A DNA stretch of 64,000 bases from Bacteroidales bacterium UBA5287 (GTDB lineage: Bacteria; Bacteroidota; Bacteroidia; Bacteroidales; Dysgonomonadaceae), in NCBI GenBank assembly GCA_002411345.1, contig DHSL01000009.1, forward strand, positions 35,289-99,288. Reading direction: 5' to 3'. Below the pieces are notes generated by a model that saw nothing but the letters and a program-made list of their open reading frames with translations, ran no database searches and had not been told where the DNA came from. The translations under genes and the position numbers were made by a program. This document shows positions 27,043 through 36,653 of this stretch, one piece after another. Each line of letters starts with the position of its first letter. The stretch's first letter is position 1.

Positions 27043-28788
27043 ATGATGAAGAAATATATATTCACTATTTTATCCGGTATATTATTAACAACTGGACTAA
27101 TTGCTCAACAGCCGGATACATTATTAAGAAGACAGTTACAACTTGAACGTGAATTCAACCCAACTTTGCAGGATGCAAACAAGATTCGCACACTTCCTAC
27201 CCTTCCTGTTCCAGAGGTAAAAAAGGCAAATATCTCTTATTCAAATTGGGGAGGACGAATCACTCCTCCACTTGAAATTGCCATACCTGTTCCCTCGGAA
27301 ATAATGACAGCTATTCCTTTCGATAAATCAAAAGGATATGCCTCTTTAAGTGCTGGCAACTATGCTAATATTGATGGCGCATTAGGATTCAGGATAATCA
27401 GTAATGAAAAGAATGATCTAAGATTTGATTTCAATCACTATTCGACTAACGCAGTCATCAAGTACTCACAAGAATCAAACCCTCAGACCAATAAAGCTTT
27501 TTTGATGGATGACATTGGCCAACTGAGATTTAACCATTATTTAAAGTCATCAAAATTGAATGCTTATACTTCCTATTTACATTCAATGTATAACTATTAT
27601 GGAAATTCTTTTGGAAATATACGTACATTCAATGATGAAAATCAAAAACTAAAGGCATTCAACTTAGGTATTGAACTTGAGTCAACATCCGATAAATGGT
27701 TACAATATAAAGGTTATGCAGATTATAAAAACTTTTCTACAAAATATGGCTCGACCTTAGTTAATGAGGGTATCAAAGGAAATCAATTTAATCTAGGAAT
27801 AAATCTAAATAAACCTATTCAAGATAAGGGTAGTGCATTAGGAATTAATGGCGAATTATTCAACACATTTTATGGGAAAACTAATGACCCCGCAGTAGTA
27901 GATTATAAGAATTATTCATTAGTAAAGGTAAATCCTTATATTGTTTTCGAAGGATTAAATTGGAGAACTTTACTTGGAGTTAATGTTATGCTCCAACAAC
28001 ATGATAAGTTAGAACTACGCTTAACTCCTAATATTGAGTTAGGTTTAAAAATAACAGACCATTCTTCAATATTTGCGAACTTAAAAGGAGGATATGACAA
28101 TAATACTTTCTTAAATATTTGGAACGAGTCTCGTTACATTACTCCCACAACTGTTGTTAAACCTTCTATCACCTATTTAGATATTAATGGAGGAATTAAG
28201 ATTGGCGAATTGGATGGTTTCCGATTCGATATCTTAGGCGGGTATAAGAGAACAGATAATGAGCATTTCTTCATTCTGGACAATTTTAACGAATTGAACA
28301 CATTGGATCTTCTTCCTCAAGATATGATAAGAGAATCGTTATCACCAGCTTATGCTGAACTCACTCATTCTTATTTAGGAGGAATGATACAATCAAATAT
28401 TTGGGCTCCACTTGAAATATCGGTTCATCTAAAGAAAAACTTCTATAAAACAAAAAACATGACCATTGATGCTACAGAAGTTGCCAATTCTCAAGCTTAC
28501 AATATGCCGGGCTGGGAATCCAAATTAGCAGCAACATATAATGCATCTAATAATTTGAAGTTCACTTTAAACTACTATTATGCCAACGATCGTTGGTCAT
28601 ATTTACGTGGAGAAAATGTTAAGATGAATAATATTAACGACTTAAACATTGGGGCTTCTTATCTTATTACCCCAAAGCTGTCGCTTAACTTGAAAGCAAA
28701 TAATTTATTATCACAAGAGTATGATATTTGGTATGGATATCCAGCTCAAGGTTTAAACATGATGGGTGGTGTCACTTTAAAGTTTTAG
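27043..28788 (+). CDS. Outer membrane beta-barrel (TonB-receptor-like) protein
   Basis: This 581-residue protein has a signal peptide (cleavage near LIAQQ). A proline-rich segment (LPTLPVPEVKK) and many amphipathic strands typical of a 16 to 22-strand barrel follow. It ends in MMGGVTLKF, with the C-terminal phenylalanine that the BAM complex recognises. It resembles the barrel part of a TonB-dependent receptor but has no recognisable plug domain or TonB box. An ATG three bases downstream (27046) is an alternative start. It is paired with the TPR gene and followed by a very strong hairpin. Confidence 0.78.
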   Translation: MMKKYIFTILSGILLTTGLIAQQPDTLLRRQLQLEREFNPTLQDANKIRTLPTLPVPEVKKANISYSNWGGRITPPLEIAIPVPSEIMTAIPFDKSKGYASLSAGNYANIDGALGFRIISNEKNDLRFDFNHYSTNAVIKYSQESNPQTNKAFLMDDIGQLRFNHYLKSSKLNAYTSYLHSMYNYYGNSFGNIRTFNDENQKLKAFNLGIELESTSDKWLQYKGYADYKNFSTKYGSTLVNEGIKGNQFNLGINLNKPIQDKGSALGINGELFNTFYGKTNDPAVVDYKNYSLVKVNPYIVFEGLNWRTLLGVNVMLQQHDKLELRLTPNIELGLKITDHSSIFANLKGGYDNNTFLNIWNESRYITPTTVVKPSITYLDINGGIKIGELDGFRFDILGGYKRTDNEHFFILDNFNELNTLDLLPQDMIRESLSPAYAELTHSYLGGMIQSNIWAPLEISVHLKKNFYKTKNMTIDATEVANSQAYNMPGWESKLAATYNASNNLKFTLNYYYANDRWSYLRGENVKMNNINDLNIGASYLITPKLSLNLKANNLLSQEYDIWYGYPAQGLNMMGGVTLKF

Positions 28789-28943
28789 CTAAAGAAAACG
28801 GATAATGATATGTTTTAAATAACAATTACGAAATATTAAACAATAGGAGATTATTATTGAATTGAATGATTTCAATTAAAATCCGATTTTCATTTAAAGA
28901 TTCTATTTATTGTAAATTGTATTTCAGATAGAGCTATGAAAAT

Positions 28944-28988
28944 AATAACTAAAGGAGATGGGCATTTTGCCCATCTCCTTTAGTTATT
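28944..28988. terminator. Perfect 21-bp hairpin terminator between convergent genes
   Basis: The arms 28944-28964 and 28968-28988 are exactly complementary over 21 bases (core GGAGATGGGCA/TGCCCATCTCC), separated by TTT. It lies between the barrel gene on plus and the zinc-ribbon gene on minus, so it probably stops transcription from both sides. Confidence 0.9.
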
Positions 28989-29004
28989 TGTATAATGTTT
29001 TGTA

Positions 29005-29766
29005 TTATTCAGAAATACCTGCTAATTCAGGATCAATCATAATTCGTCCACAATATTCACAAACAATGATCTTCTTGCCCATTTTAACATCCATTTGTCT
29101 CTGTGGTGGAATTTTATTGAAACAACCACCGCAAGCACCACGTTGAACAGGAACAACTCCTAATCCATTTCTAGCATTTTTACGAATACGTTTAAATGCA
29201 GCTAACAAACGAGGTTCCACGCTTTCTTCAGTCTTCTTTGCCTTTTCGCGAAGTTTTTCCTCTTGACTCTTAGTTTCAGAAACGATATTCTCGAGTTCAT
29301 TCTTTTTATGTTCAAGATCAATCGATTTCTCTTTCAGCATTTCATTGGCTTTATCAATCTGTTCATCCAACATCTTAAGATTTTCATTATTCTCGCGAAT
29401 ATGCTTTTCAGACAATTCAATTTCCAATGTTTCGAATTCCACTTCTTTTGTTAAGTGATCATATTCCTTGCTGTTTCTAACATTATCAATTTGCTTATTG
29501 TACTTCTCAATCCTTTTCTTACTTGTTTCGATCTTTTCTTTTGATACTTTTAAAGCATCATTAAGTTCCTTTTTATCAAGTTCAAATTTACTTATACGGG
29601 TATTTAAACCTGCAATTTCATCATCAAGATCAGCAACCTCCAATGGCAATTCACCTCGTAAGGTTTTAATCTTATCAATTTCAGACAAATAAGTCTGCAA
29701 TTTGTAGAGAGCTTTCAATTTGTCTTCTACAAGTATTTCTTCAACTACTTTCTTTTTTTGTGCCAT
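29005..29766 (-). CDS. Coiled-coil protein with C-terminal C4 zinc ribbon
   Basis: This 253-residue protein is a long coiled coil (about residues 30-190) ending in a zinc ribbon with CGGC and CEYC pairs (about residues 210-240). This architecture fits the zinc-ribbon family related to chlamydial CT398/CdsZ and mycobacterial/Helicobacter homologues. The family has been linked to secretion or to nucleic acid partners but has no settled function in Bacteroidota. It lies downstream of the Nif3-like gene, a pairing often seen, with 104 bases between. Confidence 0.88.
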   Translation of the reverse strand: MAQKKKVVEEILVEDKLKALYKLQTYLSEIDKIKTLRGELPLEVADLDDEIAGLNTRISKFELDKKELNDALKVSKEKIETSKKRIEKYNKQIDNVRNSKEYDHLTKEVEFETLEIELSEKHIRENNENLKMLDEQIDKANEMLKEKSIDLEHKKNELENIVSETKSQEEKLREKAKKTEESVEPRLLAAFKRIRKNARNGLGVVPVQRGACGGCFNKIPPQRQMDVKMGKKIIVCEYCGRIMIDPELAGISE

Positions 29767-29870
29767 GTTTAATATATTAATTGTTCAATAATAATTCTTA
29801 TAGAATAAAAAATGCAGTAACCGAATACATATGTTGTATTCCATTACCACATCATTTGTAAAAGCGGGAA

Positions 29871-30983
29871 CTAGTCAACCGCTGGAAGATACAAATAATT
29901 AACGGGGTTTCTATCTACCACCGATAAATGAACTGTAAAGTTAGGATATTTTTTTGAAATAACATCTAATAATATCTCTTTTGTGCAAATTTCTGATTCA
30001 TAATGTCCTATAACTGCGAGCAATAACTTATTTTCGACATCAAAGAAATCGTTGTACTTAGCTTCGCCAGTTATAAATGCATCAGCTCCATAATGAATTG
30101 CATCCGAAATCATGAATGCTCCGCTTCCTCCACAAAGTGCAACGTCACGAATTTCTCTTCCTGTGAATGGTGAATGTTTCAGACATTGAAGATTAAATAT
30201 ATCTTTAAGCATATATAAAAATTCCTGTTCGAGCATTGGTTCAGAAAGAGAACCGACTATTCCACTACCTGTTTGGTCCCAAGAATTTACCAGAGGATAG
30301 AAATCGAAAGCGGGCTCTTCATAAGGATGTGTAGCTACTAAAGCTCTCATTACATCCTTTTGTTTATATTTTGGCAATACCGTTTCGATACGTATTTCCG
30401 ACTCAAAATGGAGACGACCAATTTCACCTACGTAAGGATTTGTATTATCACCTGCTTTAAATGTTCCTTCACCATGTACATTATAACTGCACGAATCATA
30501 ATCGCCAATTGTACCTGCCCCGGCGTTGAACAAAGCATTACGAACAACTTCAGCATGTGATTCTGGGACGAAAGTCACAAGTTTAAGTAAACAATTTTTT
30601 GTAGGAGACAAAACTTTCACATTTTGCAATCCCAACATTTCGGCTAGTTTATAATTGACTCCATCCATTGCATTATCTAAATTGGTGTGTGCAGCATAAA
30701 TTACGATATCATTTTTAACCGCCTCAATCACACAACGTTCGATATATGTTTTAGGTGTAAGTGATTTGAAAGAATGAAAAAGCAAAGGATGATGAGAAAT
30801 TATCAAATTACAATCTAATGCCAAAGCCTCTTCTATTACTTTTTCCGTGACATCCAAACATAATAACGCCCCTTTAGCTTCTTGATTGATATCACCGATT
30901 TGCACTCCCGCATTATCAAAATCCTCTTGTAATGGTAGTGGTGCTAATTGTTCTATTGTATGTAAAATATCTTTAATTCTCAT
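29871..30983 (-). CDS. Nif3-like dinuclear metal centre protein (DUF34)
   Basis: This 370-residue protein has the metal-binding motifs of the NIF3/YbgI family: SHHPLLFH, HTNLDNAMDGVN, and the C-terminal GHYESE with conserved His and Glu. A central PII/CutA-like insert (about 125-235, containing THPYEEPAFDFYPL) makes the long bacterial form. Proposed roles include GTP cyclohydrolase-like or metal-insertion activity, but none is proven. I used the ATG at 30983 (MRIKD) over 30989. It is divergent from the PNGase-like gene across 80 bases. Confidence 0.92.
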   Translation of the reverse strand: MRIKDILHTIEQLAPLPLQEDFDNAGVQIGDINQEAKGALLCLDVTEKVIEEALALDCNLIISHHPLLFHSFKSLTPKTYIERCVIEAVKNDIVIYAAHTNLDNAMDGVNYKLAEMLGLQNVKVLSPTKNCLLKLVTFVPESHAEVVRNALFNAGAGTIGDYDSCSYNVHGEGTFKAGDNTNPYVGEIGRLHFESEIRIETVLPKYKQKDVMRALVATHPYEEPAFDFYPLVNSWDQTGSGIVGSLSEPMLEQEFLYMLKDIFNLQCLKHSPFTGREIRDVALCGGSGAFMISDAIHYGADAFITGEAKYNDFFDVENKLLLAVIGHYESEICTKEILLDVISKKYPNFTVHLSVVDRNPVNYLYLPAVD

Positions 30984-31026
30984 AACCAATCAATTTTTTA
31001 ACTACTACAAATGTAGCTTTTTTTTG

Positions 31027-31034
31027 TATTTTTG
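31027..31034 (+). promoter_or_regulatory. Predicted -7 element for the PNGase-like gene
   Basis: TATTTTTG matches TAnnTTTG and lies 30 bases upstream of the start codon. No TTG at the -33 distance. Confidence 0.4.
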
Positions 31035-31063
31035 TAGCCAAACTATATATTTATCTGCTTTTT

Positions 31064-32296
31064 ATGAAAAAATTAGTGTCTCTTTGCATTATAATGGTAA
31101 CTATTTTAGCGAACTTGACAGCCAAGGATCGCACAAAATCTCCCATTCAGGTTAAAATCTTTGACAACACACCACTATTATTCAATCCTACTGAGTATCC
31201 TGACGGAGTAACACAAAAGGAAAGTCTGATTTATCTTGGAAACGGTCGTATTGCATTGAAAAAGATAAACATACCAAAGTTTAAAAAATATACCGAGGTT
31301 GAAATAAATGTCACATTAGTATCCAATGGAGATGCTTGGGACAAATCAGGTTCAATATTTGTGATTCCTAAAGACTCTAAGATCAACATGTTGGGAATAG
31401 CCGATAATTCAGCTGCTTATCCGCAGTTGGATTCAACAAAATATGAGCAACTTGCCGGAATTGTTCAGGGCAAAGATTATAAGCCGACTATTGAACTTAT
31501 TCGTTTTATGACCCCATTTGGTGTTGGTCATTTTAGTCGTAATAACGATTCCGTTTCAACAAAGCGTCGTCCTGTTTTTATTGATGGTTGGGCAGAAAAT
31601 GTATCTTGGAAACAAGACATTACCGATTTATTACCACTGCTTGAGGGTGAAGCATTAATAGGTGTGTTTATTGATACCTGGACAAAAGAAGGTTACAAAA
31701 TAGATGTAAAACTTACTTTTACCGAAAGCGCACTTTCTGGAGACAAAAAACCTAAATTACATGTCGAGCCGTTAGTAAACACTAATTTCTATTTAGGTCA
31801 AAAGCATCCGGATATCTTTTCCCGTAAAGATTTAGAGATTCCATTCAACATTCCGAGAAATGCTAAGAATGTACGACTTAAATATATCGCAACCGGGCAC
31901 GGCGGTCATTCCGGCGGAGACGAATTCCGTCCTCAAAAAAACATTTTGAAGATTGATGGCAATGAAGTATTGAACTTTACACCATGGCGTACAGATTGCG
32001 CCTCATTCCGTAGATTCAATCCAACATCAGGAGTTTGGCTTCAGAAACGTCCAATGGCTTATATTGGAGAAAATGGTAAGCGTGCCGAAAAAGAAATCGA
32101 AGAGCCTTTAGCATCATCAGATTTATCTCGCAGTAATTGGTGTCCAGGAAGCGATGTCCCCCCAGTAGAAGTCGATCTTAACAACATTTCTACTGGTGAT
32201 CACACATTCACCATCAGCATTCCAGAATCACACTCCATTAACGATAATAAACTAAACCATTGGTTAGTATCAGCATATCTTATTTGGGAAGAATAG
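31064..32296 (+). CDS. Secreted peptide-N-glycosidase F-like amidase (PNGase F-II type)
   Basis: This 410-residue protein resembles PNGase F, which cleaves the bond between N-glycans and asparagine in glycoproteins. A 20-residue signal peptide is present. Read against PNGase F from memory, GDAWDKSGSIFVI places D93 at the catalytic Asp60. RFMTPFGVGHF matches the RFITPYWVG stretch. IDTW (D204) sits where Glu118 is in TETW, and GGDEF (E287) sits at Glu206. SRSNWCPGS near the end matches the GWCPG motif. Two jelly-roll halves fit residues 25-225 and 235-410. The export signal implies action on host or environmental glycoproteins. It overlaps the convergent SGNH-like gene by 17 bp. Confidence 0.88.
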   Translation: MKKLVSLCIIMVTILANLTAKDRTKSPIQVKIFDNTPLLFNPTEYPDGVTQKESLIYLGNGRIALKKINIPKFKKYTEVEINVTLVSNGDAWDKSGSIFVIPKDSKINMLGIADNSAAYPQLDSTKYEQLAGIVQGKDYKPTIELIRFMTPFGVGHFSRNNDSVSTKRRPVFIDGWAENVSWKQDITDLLPLLEGEALIGVFIDTWTKEGYKIDVKLTFTESALSGDKKPKLHVEPLVNTNFYLGQKHPDIFSRKDLEIPFNIPRNAKNVRLKYIATGHGGHSGGDEFRPQKNILKIDGNEVLNFTPWRTDCASFRRFNPTSGVWLQKRPMAYIGENGKRAEKEIEEPLASSDLSRSNWCPGSDVPPVEVDLNNISTGDHTFTISIPESHSINDNKLNHWLVSAYLIWEE

Positions 32297-33056
32297 GGTA
32301 AATTTTGCGCATAGTATCAGCAAAAATAGCTCCCATTCTACGTTGTAAATATTTATCGGCACCGTTTTCGGGATGCCAACCGAAAGTGGTACCGTTTATA
32401 TCCTGTTTATCTCCAGTGTAGAGACGACTTATCTGTTCGCCTGTTACTGGGTGAACCACGTTCTTAGAGAACCCTATATATTTGTCAAATTCCACTATAG
32501 GGAAGCCCCATTTTTCTCCCAACTTCCTGATAGAAGTATTGAAAGTCACCCTTCCGTCATGCCAATCAGTGCAAAGAATAATGACCGCTGGTTTACCATA
32601 TTTTGTATTATAATATCGTGAATTCTGATCAAATTTGAGGTTATAGCACTCTGTCAACCAGCGCTTAATAACATAATCATATGCAGCCGCATAATTATCG
32701 CGATTAAAAGGCGTTTGATAATCAGTATATTTCTCTTTCAGTTGTGAATCTTCAAACACATCTTTATCATGTACCTGCATAATAACCAATGCATCAATAT
32801 TTTCAAACTCTTCTTTGCTATAGAGCGAGCCATCAATCATCCTGTTAGCTGTATTAGCAATAGCTTCACCACCGATTGCACGATTAATGGGTGTTGCTCC
32901 TAAAATTTGACATCCAACTTCAAACCATCCATTATTTGGAGATGCAAACGAAGCTCCGGTAAGCAAAAAAGTGTATCCGTCTTTTGATTTTTCTTGAGCA
33001 GAAATACTGGCTATAAAAGCAAAACATAAAACAATTAAAGGTAATACTCTTTTCAT
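32280..33056 (-). CDS. Secreted SGNH/GDSL-like protein (DUF5040-type)
   Basis: This 258-residue protein has a signal peptide ending ISAQ (residue 21). The TGASFA motif gives a possible nucleophile Ser36, and NRAIGGEAI (about 58-66) resembles block II. MQVHDKD takes the place of the block III GxND, and TFGWHPENG near residue 230 supplies a His in block V. This suggests an SGNH hydrolase fold with non-standard blocks III and V, possibly a carbohydrate esterase. I believe it belongs to the DUF5040 group of Bacteroidota. The activity is not known. Its 3' end overlaps the PNGase-like gene tail-to-tail. Confidence 0.72.
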   Translation of the reverse strand: MKRVLPLIVLCFAFIASISAQEKSKDGYTFLLTGASFASPNNGWFEVGCQILGATPINRAIGGEAIANTANRMIDGSLYSKEEFENIDALVIMQVHDKDVFEDSQLKEKYTDYQTPFNRDNYAAAYDYVIKRWLTECYNLKFDQNSRYYNTKYGKPAVIILCTDWHDGRVTFNTSIRKLGEKWGFPIVEFDKYIGFSKNVVHPVTGEQISRLYTGDKQDINGTTFGWHPENGADKYLQRRMGAIFADTMRKIYPILPK

Positions 33057-33079
33057 TATATCATTTTTTGGTAATGCTA

Positions 33080-33087
33080 CAAAGATA
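33080..33087 (-). promoter_or_regulatory. Predicted -7 element for the SGNH-like gene
   Basis: CAAAGATA on plus is TATCTTTG on minus, an exact TAnnTTTG, 23 bases upstream of the start codon. Confidence 0.4.
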
Positions 33088-33298
33088 ATAAAAATTGAAA
33101 TTACCCATTGAAACAGATAAGAATATATCAGAATTAAACCAAAGAGATTTAATTTACATCTTCTCTTCTATACGTTATTATAGATGAAACTTACAGGTCG
33201 GTAGTGAGAGGAAGGTGAGAGAAGGGTAAGAGCTACACAGGACGACACATTCACAATTTTATGACTAGATGCCTTTTCTCCTATGTTATTTTATATGT

Positions 33299-34228
33299 TT
33301 ATTTGTTTTTTAAAAATTCAATGGTTTCTTTGATGCCATCATTGTAAGATTTTGGCGTATAATTATAATGGTTATTGAACTTAGATGAATCAAATATATA
33401 AGGAAATTCATTTTGATAAAGCATCTCTACAGTTTCTTTTATGGTTTTTGAAAAGAGACCAGCAACCTTAACTGCAACTTTAGGCAAAACTGAAAATTTA
33501 GGTGTTACTCCTATTTCCTTTGCTGCAAATTCAATCATTGTTTTCCCGTTTATTGGCGGGCTGAAAGTTGGTAAATGCCATACTTGATTAAAAGCCTCAT
33601 TATCATTAGATAATAAATATAAAGCATTTGCACAATCAAGAGTGTAAGTGTAAGAATGTGACAACTTTGAATTTATCAACCATTGTGCTCTTTTACTATT
33701 TAATAAAGGACTAAAAACCATCAAATAAGGAACACTTGCATTTGTGATATATGGTCCATACAAATCGGCTGCCCTTGCAATGATGGCATCAATATTTTTG
33801 TGATCGATCTCATTTTGCAACATGGTGTCAATCTTTGCCCTCAATTCACCTTTCTTACTACATGGATTATATGGCGTAGATTCAATCATTTTACCACTTA
33901 CATTTCCATACATGTAGACATTATCAAAGAAAATGAGTTTTGCGTCGACTTCTTTACATGCATCGATGGTATTTTTCATAATCTTTGGCCACAATTCTTT
34001 CCAAACGGTAAAATCATAAGGAAGACCTACGCACAAATATGCAATGTCTGTACCTTTCAGACTTTCAAGCGTTTCAGTATAGGATGAAAGGTCTGCCCTG
34101 ACCCATTCTGTTCCAAAAATGGAAAGTTTACTACGTGAAACCAATCTAACGTCTTCTTTATTTTCCAGCAACTTGAATGCCAGTGCATTTCCAATTGAGC
34201 CTCCAGCACCAAGAATAGTATGTTTCAT
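33299..34228 (-). CDS. Extended SDR family NAD(P)-dependent sugar epimerase-like protein
   Basis: This 309-residue Rossmann-fold protein begins with the dinucleotide motif GAGGSIG (residues 7-13). It shows NVYMYG as the active-site region, where the usual YxxxK is not clearly conserved, and ARAADLYGPY, typical of extended short-chain dehydrogenases of the epimerase/dehydratase group. The substrate is not predictable. It stands alone, with short AT-rich flanks. It may act on nucleotide sugars or be a non-catalytic NAD-sensing relative. Confidence 0.82.
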   Translation of the reverse strand: MKHTILGAGGSIGNALAFKLLENKEDVRLVSRSKLSIFGTEWVRADLSSYTETLESLKGTDIAYLCVGLPYDFTVWKELWPKIMKNTIDACKEVDAKLIFFDNVYMYGNVSGKMIESTPYNPCSKKGELRAKIDTMLQNEIDHKNIDAIIARAADLYGPYITNASVPYLMVFSPLLNSKRAQWLINSKLSHSYTYTLDCANALYLLSNDNEAFNQVWHLPTFSPPINGKTMIEFAAKEIGVTPKFSVLPKVAVKVAGLFSKTIKETVEMLYQNEFPYIFDSSKFNNHYNYTPKSYNDGIKETIEFLKNK

Positions 34229-34313
34229 AATGGAATAGTTAATTATTGTATAAAATTAATACTAATAAAAACAAAATAATATTCACTTTGTTCATAAAGA
34301 CATTATTGTAGTT

Positions 34314-36548
34314 ATGAAAAAATTAATTCTTATTTGCATTTTAATATGTGGGCAGCTAACAATTATCGCCCAAAACAAATTATCAGGTATTATTACAGAT
34401 CAAGACAATCAGCCGCTTTCTGGTGCTAAAATCTTTATCCGTGACATGAATAAAGGTACTATCGCTGATTTGGAGGGGAAATATGAACTAAAGAATCTCC
34501 CTTCAGGAAAAATCAAAATAGAATTTTCGTTTATTGGATTTGCAAACATTATTGAAACAGTTAATTTGAAAAATTCAGATATCAAACTGGATGTTACAAT
34601 GCATCAAACTCCATTGGAAGTAGAAGAAATAGTGGTTTCAGGTGGTTATAATTCTACGCAACATGAAAATGCTGTGAAGATAGATATTCTGAATTTGAAA
34701 ACGAATACAGGAAAGGTTTCTCCCAACTTTATGGAAGTACTCACATCGATTCCCGGTGTCAATATGATTTCGAAAGGGAATGGGGTTTCTAAACCTGTAA
34801 TCAGAGGTCTATCGATGAATGATGTTCTTGTTCTAGATAACAGCGTCCGATATGAAAATTATCAGTATTCAAGTCACCATCCTTTAGGTATTGACGAATT
34901 TGGTGTATCTGATGTTGAAATCATAAAGGGACCAGCATCACTGCTTTATGGCTCAGATGCCATTGGAGGAGTGATCAATTTTATAAGAGAAAAACCTGCC
35001 TCAATGGGGACATTTGAAGGAGATTATAATCTGCAACTATTCACGAATTCTTTGGGATTGAATCAAAATATTGGAATTAAAGGTGCGTCAAATAGTTTTT
35101 TTGGAGGAATCCGTGCAGGTCAAAAAACAAATGCCGATTATTTGCAAGGTGGTGGAACATTTGTTCCGAATTCCAGATTTAATGAAGTATCTGCCAAATT
35201 GAACATGGGTTTTACTGATAAGATTGGTACATTCAATTTGTTTTATGATTTTAGTAATCGGAAATCAGGATTAGTGGAAGATGAAGCGGTAGAAAGTATT
35301 ACAAAAAGAGATAGAAAAAATGATATCTTTTATCAACAATTTAACACACATCTGTTGTCTTCTCGTAATAAAGTATATCTCGATAGATTCAGACTCGAAC
35401 TGAATGGAGCTTATCAAAATACAGAGTTAGTTCATTTTGCAGAAAAGGATAATTACGAAATTCAGATGAGATTAGGCACATTAACCTATGATGCAAAATT
35501 ATATTTTCCCTCTAATTTAAATTCAGAATATATAGTTGGTTTTCAGGGATTCAATCAGACAAACACCAATTTAAATAATCGTGAAACGTTCCTACTTCCA
35601 GACGCAAAGACTAATAATTATTCGGCTTTTACTTTATTGCAACAAACATTATTTAATAAATGGCGGATTCAGGGTGGTTTTAGATACGACCATAAAACTA
35701 TTTCTACTCAATCGGTTGGTTTGCCAACAAATTCCGATTATCGCCCTGCTATCAGTAAACTATACAATAGTTTCAGTGGTTCTATGGGGTCGACCTATCA
35801 TGTGAACGACTTTCTATTGTTGCGCATGAATCTTGCAGCTGCATACAGAACGCCAAATCTTGCAGAGTTAACTTCTAACGGTCAACATGAATTGCGATAC
35901 GAAGTTGGAAATCATGATCTGAAACCGGAAAACTCATATGAGGCAGATATCAGTTTACATTTACATAAAAATAACTTCACCTTTGATATTGCCGGGTTTT
36001 ATAACTTACTGAATAACTACATTTACTTAGCACCATCGGGAGAAAGAACTGAGGCCAATATTCCTATTTATCAATATACTCAGTCAAACTCATATTTATA
36101 TGGTGGGGAATCCGGTTTGCATATTCACCCAATTAACATTGAATGGCTTCACTTAAAGTCTACATTTTCTTCAGTCATTGGTAAAAAAAGTGATGGTAAT
36201 TATTTACCTTTTATCCCAGCACATAAATGGAGAAACGAACTTAGAGTCGAAAAAAGCAAGTTATGTTTTTTACAGAAATCATTTATATCGATCACTACAA
36301 CTACTGCTTTTAATCAATATAGAATTGATCCAAACGAGACTCCCACAAACGGATATTCATTGTTGGATATAAATTTAGGTGGAAAAATAAACATTGCGTC
36401 TTATCCAGTTAGGCTAAACATTGGAATAAATAATGTTTTTGATACCAAATATATTGATCATCTTTCTTTGTTGAAAGAAGTGAATTATTTTGAACCTGGT
36501 CGAAATATTGTGTTAGCACTTAGCATTCCTTTTGGTACAGGTCTTTAA
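34314..36548 (+). CDS. TonB-dependent outer membrane receptor
   Basis: This 744-residue receptor has a signal peptide (about 19 residues) and a carboxypeptidase-regulatory-like domain (LSGIITDQDNQPLSGAKI, about 23-105). A plug (about 115-225) carries IPGVNMISKGNGVSKPVIRG and IIKGPASLLYGSDAIGGVINF, and a barrel ends at the C-terminus. It is a stand-alone receptor with no SusD partner, so it more likely takes up a metal, haem, cobalamin or siderophore than a glycan. A His-His pair (YSSHHPLG) lies in the plug. No metal-responsive repressor gene is adjacent. Confidence 0.93.
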   Translation: MKKLILICILICGQLTIIAQNKLSGIITDQDNQPLSGAKIFIRDMNKGTIADLEGKYELKNLPSGKIKIEFSFIGFANIIETVNLKNSDIKLDVTMHQTPLEVEEIVVSGGYNSTQHENAVKIDILNLKTNTGKVSPNFMEVLTSIPGVNMISKGNGVSKPVIRGLSMNDVLVLDNSVRYENYQYSSHHPLGIDEFGVSDVEIIKGPASLLYGSDAIGGVINFIREKPASMGTFEGDYNLQLFTNSLGLNQNIGIKGASNSFFGGIRAGQKTNADYLQGGGTFVPNSRFNEVSAKLNMGFTDKIGTFNLFYDFSNRKSGLVEDEAVESITKRDRKNDIFYQQFNTHLLSSRNKVYLDRFRLELNGAYQNTELVHFAEKDNYEIQMRLGTLTYDAKLYFPSNLNSEYIVGFQGFNQTNTNLNNRETFLLPDAKTNNYSAFTLLQQTLFNKWRIQGGFRYDHKTISTQSVGLPTNSDYRPAISKLYNSFSGSMGSTYHVNDFLLLRMNLAAAYRTPNLAELTSNGQHELRYEVGNHDLKPENSYEADISLHLHKNNFTFDIAGFYNLLNNYIYLAPSGERTEANIPIYQYTQSNSYLYGGESGLHIHPINIEWLHLKSTFSSVIGKKSDGNYLPFIPAHKWRNELRVEKSKLCFLQKSFISITTTTAFNQYRIDPNETPTNGYSLLDINLGGKINIASYPVRLNIGINNVFDTKYIDHLSLLKEVNYFEPGRNIVLALSIPFGTGL

Positions 36549-36653
36549 AAACAGGTTTATTTCTACATTGAACTCAAGCACAGTATCGACTGTATATAAA
36601 ACACGTATAGTGTTTCACATACTCCATCATAAATTATTTATTGTACAGTATGA

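Noticed and set aside
36599..36615. AAACAC/GTGTTT hairpin between the convergent TonB receptor and aldo/keto reductase genes
   Set aside because: Only six base pairs and no T-tract on either strand. It was not strong enough to call a terminator.
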